From: Streptomyces sp. A2-16
GTDB lineage: Bacteria; Actinomycetota; Actinomycetes; Streptomycetales; Streptomycetaceae
DNA length: 64,000 nucleotides
Reading direction: 5' to 3'
Assembly: GCF_018128905.1 (NCBI RefSeq)
Contig: NZ_CP063808.1
Location: forward strand, 4,650,001 to 4,714,000
The notes under the pieces were generated by a model that was given only the letters and a program-made list of their open reading frames with translations, was not told the origin of the DNA and ran no database searches. Below are positions 34,858-48,440 of this stretch, piece by piece; positions within the stretch are counted from its first letter, which is position 1; each line of letters begins with the position of its first letter. Position numbers and translations under genes: made by a program.

Positions 34858-35305
34858 GACCGTTCTGATCGCCGTGTGGGGAGCATCTCCCGGAGTGGGC
34901 AAGTCGACGTTGTGTGCCGGCTTGTCTCGGTGGCTGACCGATGCAGGACTGCGGGTGGACCACTTCCGCGAGGAAGAGATCTTGACCAGGCCGCAGTTCG
35001 CCGCGGTGGCTGAGGCTTTCAAGACGACCGGCACCGTCGGCCTGAGGACGTTGATCACGGCATCTGCCGAGTTCGTTGACTCGGTTCTGGCCAGCGGCGA
35101 CGACGTGGTGATCGCGGACGCTCTGGTGCCGTTCGTGCCGACGCTGCTGGCCATGGGGTATGGCGAAGAGACAATCGACGCGTTCATGACCGACCTCACG
35201 GAGGTGCTCGCACCAGTCCGCCCGGTCATGGTGATTCCTCTCACCCCTGGCCCTGACGACCAGCACTTGCCTCTGACGCCAGCGTCAGGTTCTAGCGTTC
35301 CGGCC
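34856..35305 (+). CDS. P-loop ATPase/kinase-like gene, truncated and fused in frame to the next gene
   Basis: About 150 residues before the next start. Walker A GASPGVGKST lies at residues 9-18 (Lys16). It then reads RWLTDAGLRVDHFREEEILT and DDVVIADALVPFVPTLLAMG, resembling small nucleoside-kinase or AAA-like proteins. The homology seems to stop near APVRPVMVIPLTPG (about 35240). No stop codon intervenes, so the frame runs through LPLTPASGSSVPA into the reductase start at 35306. The C-terminus is therefore probably lost, and a fused protein of 392 residues could be made. The reductase, however, has its own promoter. Confidence 0.6.
35267..35298 (+). promoter_or_regulatory. MerR-type promoter with palindrome CTGACGC-CA-GCGTCAG
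   Basis: TTGCCT (35267-35272) and TAGCGT (35293-35298) are separated by 20 bases, an over-long spacer. The spacer contains the perfect palindrome 35273-35288. Over-long spacers with a central palindrome are characteristic of MerR-family targets. TAGCGT ends 7 bases before the ATG at 35306, so the mRNA is probably leaderless. Confidence 0.65.
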
Positions 35306-36034
35306 ATGGATATCAGCAACTCCGTCGCCCTTGTCACCGGAGCCAACCGCGGCCTGGGCCGCGCCTTCGCCCAGCGCCTGCTCGAACGGGGCGCCCGCAC
35401 GGTCTACGCTACGGCCCGCCGACCGGAGACCGTGGACCTGCCCGGAGTCGAGGTGCTGCCCCTCGACATCACCGATCCCGCATCCGTGAGGGCCGCCGCC
35501 GAGGCCGCCCCGGACGTCTCGCTGCTCATCAACAACGCGGGAATCAGTACGGGGACCGACCTGGTGACTGGTTCGCTGGACGCGGTGCGGCACGAGCTGG
35601 AGACCAACATGTTCGGCCACCTGGGAATGATCCGGGAGTTCGCGCCGGCGCTCGCCAGGAACGGCGGGGGCGCGATCGTCAACGTCCTCTCCGCCATGTC
35701 GTGGTTCGGGGGCAAGGGCGCCAATGCCTACCACCTGACCAAGGCCGCCGCTTGGGCCATGACCAACGGCGTCCGCCTGGAGCTCGCCGAGCAGGGCACG
35801 CTCGTCACAGCGGTACACCTGGGCCTGGCCGACACCGACATGGCGGCGGGCTGGCCCGTGGACAAGATCGCTCCGTCGGACCTGGCCGACGCGGCGCTCG
35901 ACGGTGTTGAGGCGGGCTCCGCCGAGGTCCTCGCCGACCAGTGGAGTCGGGACGTCAAGTCCCGTCTGCCGCTGACGCCGGAAGAGTTCAACGCTGCAAT
36001 GGACCGCGCCCTGGCGGCGCTGTTGGCAGTCTGA
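35306..36034 (+). CDS. short-chain dehydrogenase/reductase
   Basis: A 242-residue classical SDR. TGANRGLG is at residues 11-18, the adenine-ring region LDITDP at 53-58, NNAG at 76-79, Ser129/Ser132, and catalytic Tyr142/Lys146 (YHLTK). Length is complete from the ATG at 35306. The frame is open upstream into the P-loop gene, giving an apparent fusion, but the MerR-type promoter directly before this ATG argues for independent expression. No MerR gene lies in the window, so the regulator would act from elsewhere. Substrate unknown. Confidence 0.88.
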   Translation: MDISNSVALVTGANRGLGRAFAQRLLERGARTVYATARRPETVDLPGVEVLPLDITDPASVRAAAEAAPDVSLLINNAGISTGTDLVTGSLDAVRHELETNMFGHLGMIREFAPALARNGGGAIVNVLSAMSWFGGKGANAYHLTKAAAWAMTNGVRLELAEQGTLVTAVHLGLADTDMAAGWPVDKIAPSDLADAALDGVEAGSAEVLADQWSRDVKSRLPLTPEEFNAAMDRALAALLAV

Positions 36035-36172
36035 GGGGCCCCTCGGGCCGCACGGACTTCGGTCGGCTGCTTCTCCATCGGCCTCAGCACCGATGCCAGC
36101 CAAGGGCTGCTCACCACGTCCCGGGGATCTCGTCTGGATCCCCGGGAAGCACGTCCGCTTGATGGCGTGTGG

Positions 36173-36748
36173 TCAGGGCGCGTCGATGAGAATCCGTTCG
36201 TCAGCGGGCGCAAACGCGGCGATTCCGCTTGCGTAGGCGGACTGTACGCGGGAGCGCTCGGTGGCGTTCGGTGTGGCGTTGGTGCAGGCCGTTCCGGCAC
36301 TCGAGCCTGACATCAGCTGTGAGCAGGGGCCGGGCTTGGTGTCCGGCAGGCCGAGGCTGTGCCCCAGCTCGTGAGCGGCGATCCGGGTCTTGTTGTAGCC
36401 CTGGTCCACGGCCTGACTGCCGAGCTCGACGCGGACCTGGCGGCCGGGACGTACGGGACCGAGCGTGGCCTGCGGCCAGCCTGTGGTGGCGACGATCACG
36501 ATCTCGGCCGCGGTTCCTGGCGTCGCTTCCACCAGATGGACGTTGCTCACGTTGGCGTTCCACGAGGCGACTCCGGCCGCGATCGCGGCCTCCCAGCCTG
36601 TGGCGCGGCTGTCGTCGTAGCGAAGGGTCACCGCTGCGGCCTGCGCGGCGGACGATTCGCCCGCGGGAGCGGCGGTTGCGGCGCCCGCCATGGCGAGGAC
36701 GAGCGCTGTGGCGGAAGTGCCTGCCTTGAGCCAAGTGCCGAGAGGCAT
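36173..36748 (-). CDS. snpA: snapalysin-type secreted metalloprotease (M7)
   Basis: A 191-residue secreted zinc protease. The signal peptide runs to about residue 27 (WLKAGTSATALVLAMAGAAT then AAPAG). The zinc site is HELGHSLGLPD at 126-136, the metzincin-like HExxHxxGxxD of snapalysins, with Asp136 as third ligand. Cysteines near 142 and in GTACTN may form the disulfide. It degrades milk proteins in known species. The usual divergent LysR activator gene is absent, since the upstream side is a gene-free stretch. Start ATG at 36748 follows GGAG. Confidence 0.9.
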   Translation of the reverse strand: MPLGTWLKAGTSATALVLAMAGAATAAPAGESSAAQAAAVTLRYDDSRATGWEAAIAAGVASWNANVSNVHLVEATPGTAAEIVIVATTGWPQATLGPVRPGRQVRVELGSQAVDQGYNKTRIAAHELGHSLGLPDTKPGPCSQLMSGSSAGTACTNATPNATERSRVQSAYASGIAAFAPADERILIDAP

Positions 36749-37392
36749 TGGTGCTCCTTCATCCGTGGGGGGAATCCGGCCCGGGCGGGCCGGGGATGCG
36801 AAGGAGCGGCATGGGTTGTCCGGTGGGGGCTGGACGCACCGTCGACCGCCCCTGCGGGGCGTTGCGATGGTATGCCCTGCAATCCCTGTCCGTCATGTAC
36901 CTGCCATGGGTGAATATCCGTCAGAATCCAGTCTGCAGCGAGAGTTGTCCGGCCGGTCTCCGAACGCCACCGGTGGTGCCTGCGTGACCGTCCGTCAGGG
37001 CTGCGGCGTACGCCGCCCGACTTGCCGGGCCGCTCTCACCATCTGGCCGCGGCCCGCACCCGCCGCATCATCCCCACGCGCGGGGTCGTGCTCCTCGTGG
37101 CTGCTCTCCAGGCAGAGGTTGGCGTGTGCGCCGTCGCCGGCACCGGGCACCAACAGCCCATCGGTCTCCCGCTCACGGACAAACGTGTTGAGCGCCGCGC
37201 AGGAAAAGCCCTGATGCGGCCACCCAGTCGGCCGCCCGCCGGAACGCCGCACCGTCCCGGCGCGCCGAGCTCATCCCGCGAGCCCCAGTTTCTCCACGAG
37301 GCCAGGCGGGTACCCGGCTGCCTCGGAACAGACGCCGAGCCGTTGCGGGCACAGCCGTGCGACGCGGTCCTGGACCGCGGGGAAGGAGCACC
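36749..37392. other. 644-bp region without a recognised gene
   Basis: Lies between the divergent snapalysin and acetate-kinase-like genes. It should contain both promoters; GGAAGGAG at 37381-37388 is the ribosome site of the latter. Leftward frames around 37000-37250 (for example LNTFVRERETDGLL) have no known family. No repeat or RNA gene was seen. Confidence 0.35.
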
Positions 37393-38511
37393 GTGTCGGC
37401 AGGAAACATCGGCCCGGTCCTGGTGGCCGACTCTGGCTCGTCCAGCCTGAGGCTGACCGTGTTCGGTGACGACGGGCAGGTCCTGGCCGAACATCACAGC
37501 GCCTCCGCACCCGGCGAAGAGGTGTCCGGCCTTCTGCGACAGCTGCTGGCCCGAGCGCCATCGCCCACTGCCGTGGGTCACCGCATCGTCCACGGCGGAT
37601 CCGGACTGCGGAGCCACGTCCTGGTCGACGACGAGGTCCGGGCCGCTCTCGGTAATGTGGCCGACCTGGCACCGCTGCACGTCCGGCCGGCCCTCACTGT
37701 CCTGGACACCGCCCGGAAGCTGCTACCCGACGTCCCGCACGCAGCCTGCTTCGACACCGTCTTCCACGCCGGCCTGCCCGCCGCCGCCCGCGAGTATGCG
37801 GTGCCCGCCACCTGGCGTGAGGAGTACGGGATGCGCCGCTACGGCTTCCACGGGCTGTCCTACGCCTGGGCACTCGGCCGGGCGGCAGAGCTGCTCGGTC
37901 AGCGCCCCCAGCAGCTCCACGTGGTGATCGCCCACCTCGGCGGCGGCTGCTCCGCCTGTGCGGTGCGCAACGGGACCAGCGTCGACACCACCATGGGCTT
38001 CACACCGCTGGAGGGGTTGGTGATGAGCCACCGCAGCGGAAGCGTGGACCCCGGCGCCCTGACCTGGCTGCAGACGCGGCACCGTCTGTCCGCGGACGAC
38101 ATCGAGGACGTACTGAATCACCATTCCGGTCTGCTCGGCCTCTCCGGCACCTCCGACGACACTCGCGACCTTGTCCGCAGCCGGGCAGCGGGCGACGAGC
38201 GCGCCGCTCTCGCCCTGGACGTCTTCTCTCATCACTGTCGCCGCGGTATCGCTGCGATGGCCGCGTCCCTCGACCGGCTCGACGCCCTGGTCTTCACCGG
38301 GGAGATCGGCGAAGACCAGCCCGAGGTCCGCGAAGAGGTGTGCACCCGGCTCACCGCCCTCGGCCTGACCGGCGGCCTGCGCACGCCCGACGACGTGAGC
38401 CGTCCGGCAATCGTCAGCGGGCCGGGGGCGGACATACCGATCGTGGTCGTACCCACCGGAGAGGCCCAGCAGATCGACCACGAGACCCGAACCCTTCTCC
38501 GCGGCCCGTAG
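37393..38511 (+). CDS. ackA: acetate kinase family protein
   Basis: A 372-residue acetate/propionate kinase. It has VADSGSSSLRLTVF (phosphate-binding loop; the usual NxGSSS is DSGSSS here), GHRIVHGG, catalytic Asp121 in FDTVFHAGLP, YGFHGLSYAW, the HLGGGCSACAVRNGTSVDTT segment of the ATPase core, and VFTGEIGE. It is about 25 residues shorter than most AckA. The GTG at 37393 with GGAAGGAG is preferred to an earlier in-frame ATG. No phosphotransacetylase or phosphoketolase is next to it; together with the chaperone cassette nearby, it suggests a fermentative or stress role. Confidence 0.88.
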   Translation: MSAGNIGPVLVADSGSSSLRLTVFGDDGQVLAEHHSASAPGEEVSGLLRQLLARAPSPTAVGHRIVHGGSGLRSHVLVDDEVRAALGNVADLAPLHVRPALTVLDTARKLLPDVPHAACFDTVFHAGLPAAAREYAVPATWREEYGMRRYGFHGLSYAWALGRAAELLGQRPQQLHVVIAHLGGGCSACAVRNGTSVDTTMGFTPLEGLVMSHRSGSVDPGALTWLQTRHRLSADDIEDVLNHHSGLLGLSGTSDDTRDLVRSRAAGDERAALALDVFSHHCRRGIAAMAASLDRLDALVFTGEIGEDQPEVREEVCTRLTALGLTGGLRTPDDVSRPAIVSGPGADIPIVVVPTGEAQQIDHETRTLLRGP

Positions 38512-38665
38512 GGCGCATACGCGCCTTCGGCCTCGCCTCGCCTCCCTTCGTCACGTTCGGAGGAGAAGTGCGAGCGGGCCGTGACCGGCCGGCACCGCAC
38601 CGTTCCAGGCGGCGGGCTCCGGAGGCCGGGCCGACCTGCGGCGCCGGTCCTCCGGGTGGCCGCGG

Positions 38666-40423
38666 TCAGTGCCTCCCGCCCAGGATGATCTTCCAGACGC
38701 GCGTTGCCACCTGGAGATTGAGCCGGGTGTCCACGTCCGCCAGGTCGCGGTCGCTGATCTCACGGATGCGCTGCAGCCGGTAGCGCAGGGTGCTGCGGTG
38801 GACGGTCAGCGCGGCGGCCGCATCGTCGTAGTTGCCTCCGCAGTCGAAGTAGCACGAGAGCGTCTCCACCAGTTCCGTGTCGTGTTCTGCGTCGTAGTCG
38901 ATCAGCCGGCCCAGCCACTCCTGCACGAAGTCTTCGAGCTCCCGGAGATCGTTGCCGGGCCCCAGGATCCGGTACAGCCCGAGGTCTTCGAAGAACGTCG
39001 TCCCGCTGCGCTGGCGGGAGTTCTGCCGCACCTCCAGGGCCCGCAGTGCCTCCTGATAGCAGCGGGGAACGCCGTCCGGGGATTCGCAGGGGGTGCTCAC
39101 CCCGATCGCTCCGTCGGGCGTTCCCAGCTCATGGGCCAGCGCCGCGTGCACGGCATCGTCGTCAGGCGTCGCTTCGGTCAGCAGGACCATTCGGTCGCCG
39201 CGACGGGTGATCAGGGGCCGGGTCGCCGTGGTGGCCGTCGCCCGCTCGACGGCACGGGTGAAGGAGCTGGTCGCGCCATTGCCCGGCCAGTGCACGACGA
39301 CCACGTAGTGAGTCCGTTGCAGGTCGTGGCCGACGGCTTCGGCGCGGGCGTAGGCGCTCGTCTCGTCAGTGCCCTCCAGAAGGTCGTCGATCAGCTGGCG
39401 GCGCAGCCGCACTTCGACCTCGGTGAGTTCGCGCATGTGCATGAGCTCTTGGGCGAGCGAGCGCTGGGCGTGATCCAAGGCGAACATGGTGTGCTCGTCC
39501 GCCGTCGCCTCGGGGTCCTCGATGGCGAGTACGCCGAGGACGTCGCCGCGCGGCCGTGCCAGGGCGATCAGCCGGTCCTTGACTCTGACCGGGCCCGCCT
39601 CGTGCGCGACCTGCCGCAGCATCTCCTCCTGGTCGGTCGAGGACCGCACCGGATAGAGGTCGGGCCGGTCGGGACCGGCCCAGGACCTCAGGTTGCCGAA
39701 CCGGTCCTCGACGAGCGCCGACAGCCCGGTGAGCTCGTACAGCGCTTGCGTGATGGCGTGCTCGCCGCCGCCCCGGGCAGCGACACGGGCGAGGGCTTCG
39801 TCCACGGTCCTCTGCCAGTGCAGTGTTGAGCGCATGGCGTCCAAGCCCCGTAGCGCGGTGTCCCGTTCGGTGCGGAGTCGGCTCAGTTCGCCGGCGCTCT
39901 CGTGCTGCGAGGCGCATGTGGCCGCCAGTGACAGGGCCGTCGATGTGAGTCGCACGAGGGTCGAGAGGAGGAAGTCTCCCTGCTCATCGGGCCCGGAGTG
40001 GGAGGAGACCACGATGTAGCCCAGCAGGCCGCCGGCCCCGCGCAGGCCGAACGCCCGGTTCCAGGGCCGCTCCGGAAGGGATACGGAGCCGTCGGCCTCG
40101 CCCAGCTCCGACATCTGTGCGTCGTCGACCGTGGGCGCTCCCGCGACGTGGGCGGGGACGCGGGACAAACCGTCACCCGTCGCGAGGTATCCGGCCTCGG
40201 CGTGGTAGGGGCCAAGGGCACTGACGTGCCGCATGGCCAACCGCACGATCTCGCTCTGTTCCGCGCAGGTGAACAGGGTGTGGGACAGGGCCAGCAGCCC
40301 GTGTGGGTCCAGCGCCGCGAGCGGACGGGAGTCGCGCCGTTCAGGGCCCGCGGTGGCGCCCGGGTGGCGGGTTTCCTGGTCGGGAACGTGAGAGGACAGC
40401 CTCTGTGACGGACTGCAGGCCAT
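38666..40423 (-). CDS. PucR family (CdaR-type) transcriptional regulator
   Basis: A 585-residue regulator. There is a GAF-like N-terminal region (LALSHTLFTCAEQSEIVRLA; GYIVVSSHSGPDEQGDFLLS), a coiled-coil linker near 190-230, a second GAF-like sensor around ALYELTGLSALVEDRFGNLR, and a C-terminal PucR helix-turn-helix ALTVHRSTLRYRLQRIREIS. It is divergent from the general-stress/chaperone cassette beginning at 40672, so it is a candidate activator of that cassette. The signal is unknown. It is convergent with the acetate-kinase gene. Confidence 0.85.
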   Translation of the reverse strand: MACSPSQRLSSHVPDQETRHPGATAGPERRDSRPLAALDPHGLLALSHTLFTCAEQSEIVRLAMRHVSALGPYHAEAGYLATGDGLSRVPAHVAGAPTVDDAQMSELGEADGSVSLPERPWNRAFGLRGAGGLLGYIVVSSHSGPDEQGDFLLSTLVRLTSTALSLAATCASQHESAGELSRLRTERDTALRGLDAMRSTLHWQRTVDEALARVAARGGGEHAITQALYELTGLSALVEDRFGNLRSWAGPDRPDLYPVRSSTDQEEMLRQVAHEAGPVRVKDRLIALARPRGDVLGVLAIEDPEATADEHTMFALDHAQRSLAQELMHMRELTEVEVRLRRQLIDDLLEGTDETSAYARAEAVGHDLQRTHYVVVVHWPGNGATSSFTRAVERATATTATRPLITRRGDRMVLLTEATPDDDAVHAALAHELGTPDGAIGVSTPCESPDGVPRCYQEALRALEVRQNSRQRSGTTFFEDLGLYRILGPGNDLRELEDFVQEWLGRLIDYDAEHDTELVETLSCYFDCGGNYDDAAAALTVHRSTLRYRLQRIREISDRDLADVDTRLNLQVATRVWKIILGGRH

Positions 40424-40671
40424 AGATCACTCCGTTCTGCGGTCATCGGAGGCGATCGAGCGAGTCGCGGGATCCACGCCTGGGCGAGCTCTGGGTACCC
40501 AGCCCGGGCAAGGCCATCCGAGTTGTCTGGATTTTTCCTTGCTCTCATGGACCGACTGAGTGCGCCGACTTCTGACCTGCCGGGTGCAGGCGGAGCGTGC
40601 TGCTTTGTTGCCAGGCTGGGCCCGTCATCGATCGCCGGCGCACCGGAGACCGCTGCAGGAAGGACTGGCTG
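40424..40671. other. divergent promoter region of the chaperone cassette
   Basis: 248 bases between the PucR regulator and the stress-protein gene. I searched for the HspR site CTTGAGT-N7-ACTCAAG and for CIRCE (TTAGCACTC-N9-GAGTGCTAA) and found neither. A short AT-rich tract (GGATTTTTCC) lies near 40530. The control of this cassette therefore seems different from the usual dnaK and groEL operons. Confidence 0.5.
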
Positions 40672-41199
40672 ATGAACGAGCAGGCCCGCAGGACCATCGC
40701 CTCGTACACGACCTACCAGGAGGCGGAACGCGCCGTCGATCACCTCTCCGATCAGGGCTTTCCGGTCGAGAGGGTGGCCATCATCGGCCAGGACGTGCGC
40801 CTGGTCGAGCAGGTGACCGGCCGCATGGGACTTGGCGGGGCCGCCCTGCAGGGCGCGGCGAGCGGTGCCCTGCCCGGCGCACTGATCGGATGGATCTTCG
40901 GACTGCTGAACTGGCTGGACCCGGTCGTGTCGGGGCTGCTCCTCGCCCTGTACGGGCTGGTTTTCGGAGCACTCGTCGGCGCGCTGTTCGGCCTGCTGGT
41001 GCACGCGGCCCAGCGTGGCCGCCGGGACTTCGCCTCGGTGAGCTTCATGCAGCCCAGCCGGTACGACGTCGTCGCCGACGACGCGGTCGCCGACGAGGCG
41101 GTGCGGCTGCTGGCCGAGCTGCCCGGCGGGACCGGCACCGGCACAAGGAGCGGGGCCGGGAAGAGCAGCCACCCGCAGAGCGGTCCCGTCGTCACCTGA
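40672..41199 (+). CDS. general stress protein (YflT/GSP17M-type) with membrane segment
   Basis: A 175-residue protein. The N-terminal domain (ASYTTYQEAERAVDHLSDQG then FPVERVAIIGQDVRLVEQVT) matches the YflT/general stress protein 17M fold. A glycine/alanine-rich hydrophobic middle (GAASGALPGALIGWIFGLLN, LLLALYGLVFGALVGALFGL) gives two or three membrane helices, and the C-terminus is soluble. GGAAGGA precedes the ATG at 40672. First gene of the cassette, 68 bases ahead of dnaK. Function unknown beyond stress association. Confidence 0.85.
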   Translation: MNEQARRTIASYTTYQEAERAVDHLSDQGFPVERVAIIGQDVRLVEQVTGRMGLGGAALQGAASGALPGALIGWIFGLLNWLDPVVSGLLLALYGLVFGALVGALFGLLVHAAQRGRRDFASVSFMQPSRYDVVADDAVADEAVRLLAELPGGTGTGTRSGAGKSSHPQSGPVVT

Positions 41200-41267
41200 G
41201 CCATTGCGCAAGACGGGCCCGACTCCGTGGACGAAACGGAGACCGCCCGTCGCGGAAGGAGTTCCTC

Positions 41268-43184
<1,917 letters not shown>

Positions 43185-43194
43185 GGTGCTCGCC

Positions 43195-43779
43195 ATGCCC
43201 ATCCCACCCCGGGGCCGAGAGCCCGACGCGCCGCCGGAAGGCGCCGTACAGCCGCCGCGCGGGGATCCTGCGCGGCCCGGACCGCCGACCGGACAGGCTG
43301 AGCCGGGGCCCGATGCCGCAACCGGCAGCGCCGCAGCCGACGACGAGCACGCGGCGGCGCTGCGCGAGGCCGAGGACCGCTGGCGCCGCGCCCTGGCCGA
43401 CCTCGACAACCTGCGCAAACGCCACGCCAGGGAGCTGGAGCGGGAGACCGCGGCCGAACGCGCCCGTACGGCTGCGGCCTTCCTGCCCGTCATCGACAAC
43501 CTGGAGCTCGCCCTGAGCCACGCGGCCGCCGACCCCGGTGCGATTGTCGAAGGCGTCCGGGCTGTGCGTGACCAGGCCGTGAACGTCCTGGAGCGCCTGG
43601 GCTACCCGCGCCATGCCGAGACCGGCGTGCCGTTCGACCCGGCCCGGCACGAGGTGGTCGGCATCGTCCAGGAACCCGACGCCGATCCCAACAGCGTGGT
43701 GCAGGTGCTGCGACCCGGTTACGGGGACGCAGAGCGGCAGCTGCGGCCCGCCGCCGTCACCGTCGCCAAGCGGGAGTGA
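43195..43779 (+). CDS. grpE: nucleotide exchange factor GrpE
   Basis: A 194-residue GrpE. A proline- and glycine-rich N-terminus of 55 residues is followed by the coiled-coil RWRRALADLDNLRKRHAREL and the C-terminal beta domain VPFDPARHEVVGIVQEPD with VVQVLRPGYGDAERQLRPAA. It drives ADP release from the adjacent DnaK. The ATG at 43195 sits 6 bases after GAGGTG; a GTG at 43186 overlaps that ribosome site and is less likely. It starts 10 bases after dnaK. Confidence 0.93.
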   Translation: MPIPPRGREPDAPPEGAVQPPRGDPARPGPPTGQAEPGPDAATGSAAADDEHAAALREAEDRWRRALADLDNLRKRHARELERETAAERARTAAAFLPVIDNLELALSHAAADPGAIVEGVRAVRDQAVNVLERLGYPRHAETGVPFDPARHEVVGIVQEPDADPNSVVQVLRPGYGDAERQLRPAAVTVAKRE

Positions 43780-43785
43780 ACGCCC

Positions 43786-44730
43786 ATGGCACGCGACTTC
43801 TACGAGGTGCTCGGCGTTCCGCGCACCGCCGAGCGGGACGAGATCCAGCGGGCCTATCGCACCCTGGCCCGCAGGTACCACCCCGACGTCAACAAGGACC
43901 CCCAGGCGGAGGAGCGGTTCAAGGAGATCAACGAGGCCTTCAGCGTCCTGTCCGATCCGGAGCAGCGCACCCGCTACGACCGCTTCGGCGAGGACTTCCG
44001 GAAGATCCCGGAGGACTGGGAGGAACGGGTTGGCGCCGGTGCCGGTGCCGGCGCGGGAGCCGGCAGCGGCTTCCGGTGGTCCACCGGGGGTGGCCCCCGG
44101 GGCCGGTACGCCACCAGCGGCTTCGGCGCGGAAGGCGTCGACGTCGACGACCTGTTCGGCTCGTTCTTCGGGGGCGCCGGACGGATGCGTGTCCCCGGGG
44201 CCGACCAGGAGGCCGAACTGCCGCTCACCGTCGAGGAGGCCTACCGCGGAGGCCGCCGCACCGTCACCCTCGCCGGGCCCGACGGGCAGCGGCGCTACGA
44301 GGTGGAGGTGCCGCCCGGCGTCACCGACGGACGGCGCATCCGGCTGGCTGGTGAGGGCGGCCGCGGCAGCGGCGACGGTTCCGCAGGGGATCTGTATCTG
44401 CGGGTGCGGATCGAGCCGCACCCCCGGTTCCGCCTCGACGGCCGGGACGTGTACGTGCAGCTTCCGGTCACCCCCTGGGAGGCCGCGCTGGGCGCGACGG
44501 TTCCGGTGCCCACACCGAGCGGTGCCTCGGCGAAGGTGACCGTGCCCGCCGGGTCCTCCAGCGGACGGCGCCTGCGGCTGCGCGGCGAGGGCATGCCGGG
44601 CCCGCGCGACGTGAACGGGGACCTGTACGCGGAGCTGCGGATCATGGTGCCGCCCCGGCTGAGCGAGCGGGAGCGCGAGCTGCTGGAGGAACTTGCCGCT
44701 GTCTCCTCGTTCGACCCCAGGAGGACGTGA
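43786..44730 (+). CDS. DnaJ/CbpA-type co-chaperone without zinc finger
   Basis: A 314-residue J-domain protein. The J domain spans residues 3-68 with the HPD tripeptide in RRYHPDVNKDP. A G/F-like linker rich in GAGAGAGAGSG follows, and then two C-terminal beta-sandwich domains (ELPLTVEEAYRGGRRTVTLA; RLRLRGEGMPGPRDVNGDLY). The CxxCxGxG zinc repeats of classical DnaJ are absent, so it is the CbpA type. It starts 6 bases after grpE. The next gene encodes a CbpM-like modulator, the known partner of CbpA. Its TGA overlaps that gene's ATG. Confidence 0.92.
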   Translation: MARDFYEVLGVPRTAERDEIQRAYRTLARRYHPDVNKDPQAEERFKEINEAFSVLSDPEQRTRYDRFGEDFRKIPEDWEERVGAGAGAGAGAGSGFRWSTGGGPRGRYATSGFGAEGVDVDDLFGSFFGGAGRMRVPGADQEAELPLTVEEAYRGGRRTVTLAGPDGQRRYEVEVPPGVTDGRRIRLAGEGGRGSGDGSAGDLYLRVRIEPHPRFRLDGRDVYVQLPVTPWEAALGATVPVPTPSGASAKVTVPAGSSSGRRLRLRGEGMPGPRDVNGDLYAELRIMVPPRLSERERELLEELAAVSSFDPRRT

Positions 44731-45088
44731 TGAGCGACCGACCGGCCGAGGCCCCCCCGTCCCGCGCACGCACGCACGAGGTGGGCGTGCAGTACGCGAT
44801 CGTGCCCGTACCCATGCTCTCCCTGGAGACCGTGGCCCACCGCTCAGGGCTCCATCCCGACCTGATCCGCCGGTTCGTCGCCCTCGGACTGGTCGACGCC
44901 GACACCGACGCCTCAGGACGGCTGGTGTTCGCCCCCACGGCCCCGGCCGCCCTGGCCCGCGTCCAGCGGCTGCGCACCGGGCTGTGCCTGAACTACGCAT
45001 CCCTCGGTCTGGTGCTCGACCTGCTCGACCGCATCAGCCTGCTCGAAGCCGCGCTGCGGCATGCAGGCAGGAGGAGTGATCTACCACC

Positions 45089-45098
<10 letters not shown>
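44730..45098 (+). CDS. CbpM-like chaperone modulator (MerR-type helix-turn-helix)
   Basis: A 122-residue protein. The MerR-like N-terminal helix-turn-helix (LSLETVAHRSGLHPDLIRRF) is followed by the helix RLRTGLCLNYASLGLVLDLL and RISLLEAALR, matching the INLAGxxLVLDLLDEI block of CbpM. This layout differs from HspR, which has a longer tail. CbpM binds the J domain of CbpA and inhibits it, and the two genes are adjacent here. AGGAGG at 44719-44724 favours the ATG at 44730 over a GTG at 44727. It overlaps clpB by 10 bases. A transcriptional role is also possible. Confidence 0.78.
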
Positions 45099-47724
<2,626 letters not shown>

Positions 47725-47728
<4 letters not shown>

Positions 47729-48171
47729 GCACCCTGCAAGCCACCAACGTCACCTGCCCGCACTGCGGGCGCACCAACCGGGTGCCCGCGGCCGCCGAGG
47801 GCCGCCCCAGGTGCGGCAACTGCAAGCAGCCGCTGCCGTGGTTGGCCGACGCGGGCGACGACGACTTCACCGAGGTCGTCGAGCAGGCCACCGTGCCCGT
47901 CGTCGTCGACCTGTGGGCCACCTGGTGCGGCCCCTGCCGCATGGTCAGCCCCGCGCTGGAGAAGGTCGCCACCGATCTCGCGGGAACGATCAAGCTGGTC
48001 AAGGTCGACATCGACAAGAACCCGCGCCTGGCACAGCGGTTCGAGGTCCAGGCGGTACCGACACTGCTGGTCCTCGACAAGGGACAGACCATCGCCCGGC
48101 AGGCGGGTGCCGCACCTGCCCCTGCCCTTCGGCGATGGGTGGAGCAGTCGATCACGGCCCGGGAAGGGTGA
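47725..48171 (+). CDS. trxC: thioredoxin 2 (TrxC-type)
   Basis: A 148-residue thioredoxin. The N-terminal zinc ribbon has Cys11, Cys14, Cys30 and Cys33 (CPHC, CGNC) and is followed by the thioredoxin fold with active site WCGPC (Cys68/Cys71) and cis-proline VQAVPTLLVL. Zinc-ribbon thioredoxins (Trx2/TrxC) are oxidative-stress forms. Its ATG overlaps the clpB stop (ATGA). It likely repairs oxidised clients of the same chaperone cassette. Confidence 0.93.
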
Positions 48172-48176
48172 TCCAC

Positions 48177-48440
48177 ATGACCCTGCACGCAGACCCCCAC
48201 CTCGCGCTTGTCCGGCCGGTCCAGCCGCTGACCCCACAGGGGTGTCAGGAGTGTCTGCTGCTCGGCTCCCCGTGGGTCCACCTCAGGCTCTGCCTGACCT
48301 GCGGCCACGTCGGCTGCTGCGACTCCTCACCGAACAGGCACGCACGCAAGCACGCGGCTGCCGACGCCCATCCGATCGTGCAGTCGTTCCAGCCCGGCGA
48401 GGACTGGCGGTGGTGCTACGTCCACGAGGCGTTCGTGTGA
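48177..48440 (+). CDS. UBP-type zinc finger protein
   Basis: An 87-residue protein. The zinc ligands follow the ubiquitin-specific-protease zinc finger pattern: CQEC, then RLCLTCGHVGCCDSSPNRHA, RKHAAADAHPIVQSFQPGED and the terminal WRWCYVHEAF. Bacterial members are small stand-alone proteins often encoded beside flavin oxidoreductases, as here. The ATG at 48177 is 5 bases after the thioredoxin stop, and its own stop overlaps the next start (TGATG). Function in bacteria is unclear; binding of C-terminal glycine peptides is known for the eukaryotic domain. Confidence 0.88.
   Translation: MTLHADPHLALVRPVQPLTPQGCQECLLLGSPWVHLRLCLTCGHVGCCDSSPNRHARKHAAADAHPIVQSFQPGEDWRWCYVHEAFV

Noticed and set aside
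40424..40671. HspR (HAIR) or CIRCE site upstream of the chaperone cassette
   Set aside because: I looked for CTTGAG and TTAGCACTC arms and found none in the divergent region.
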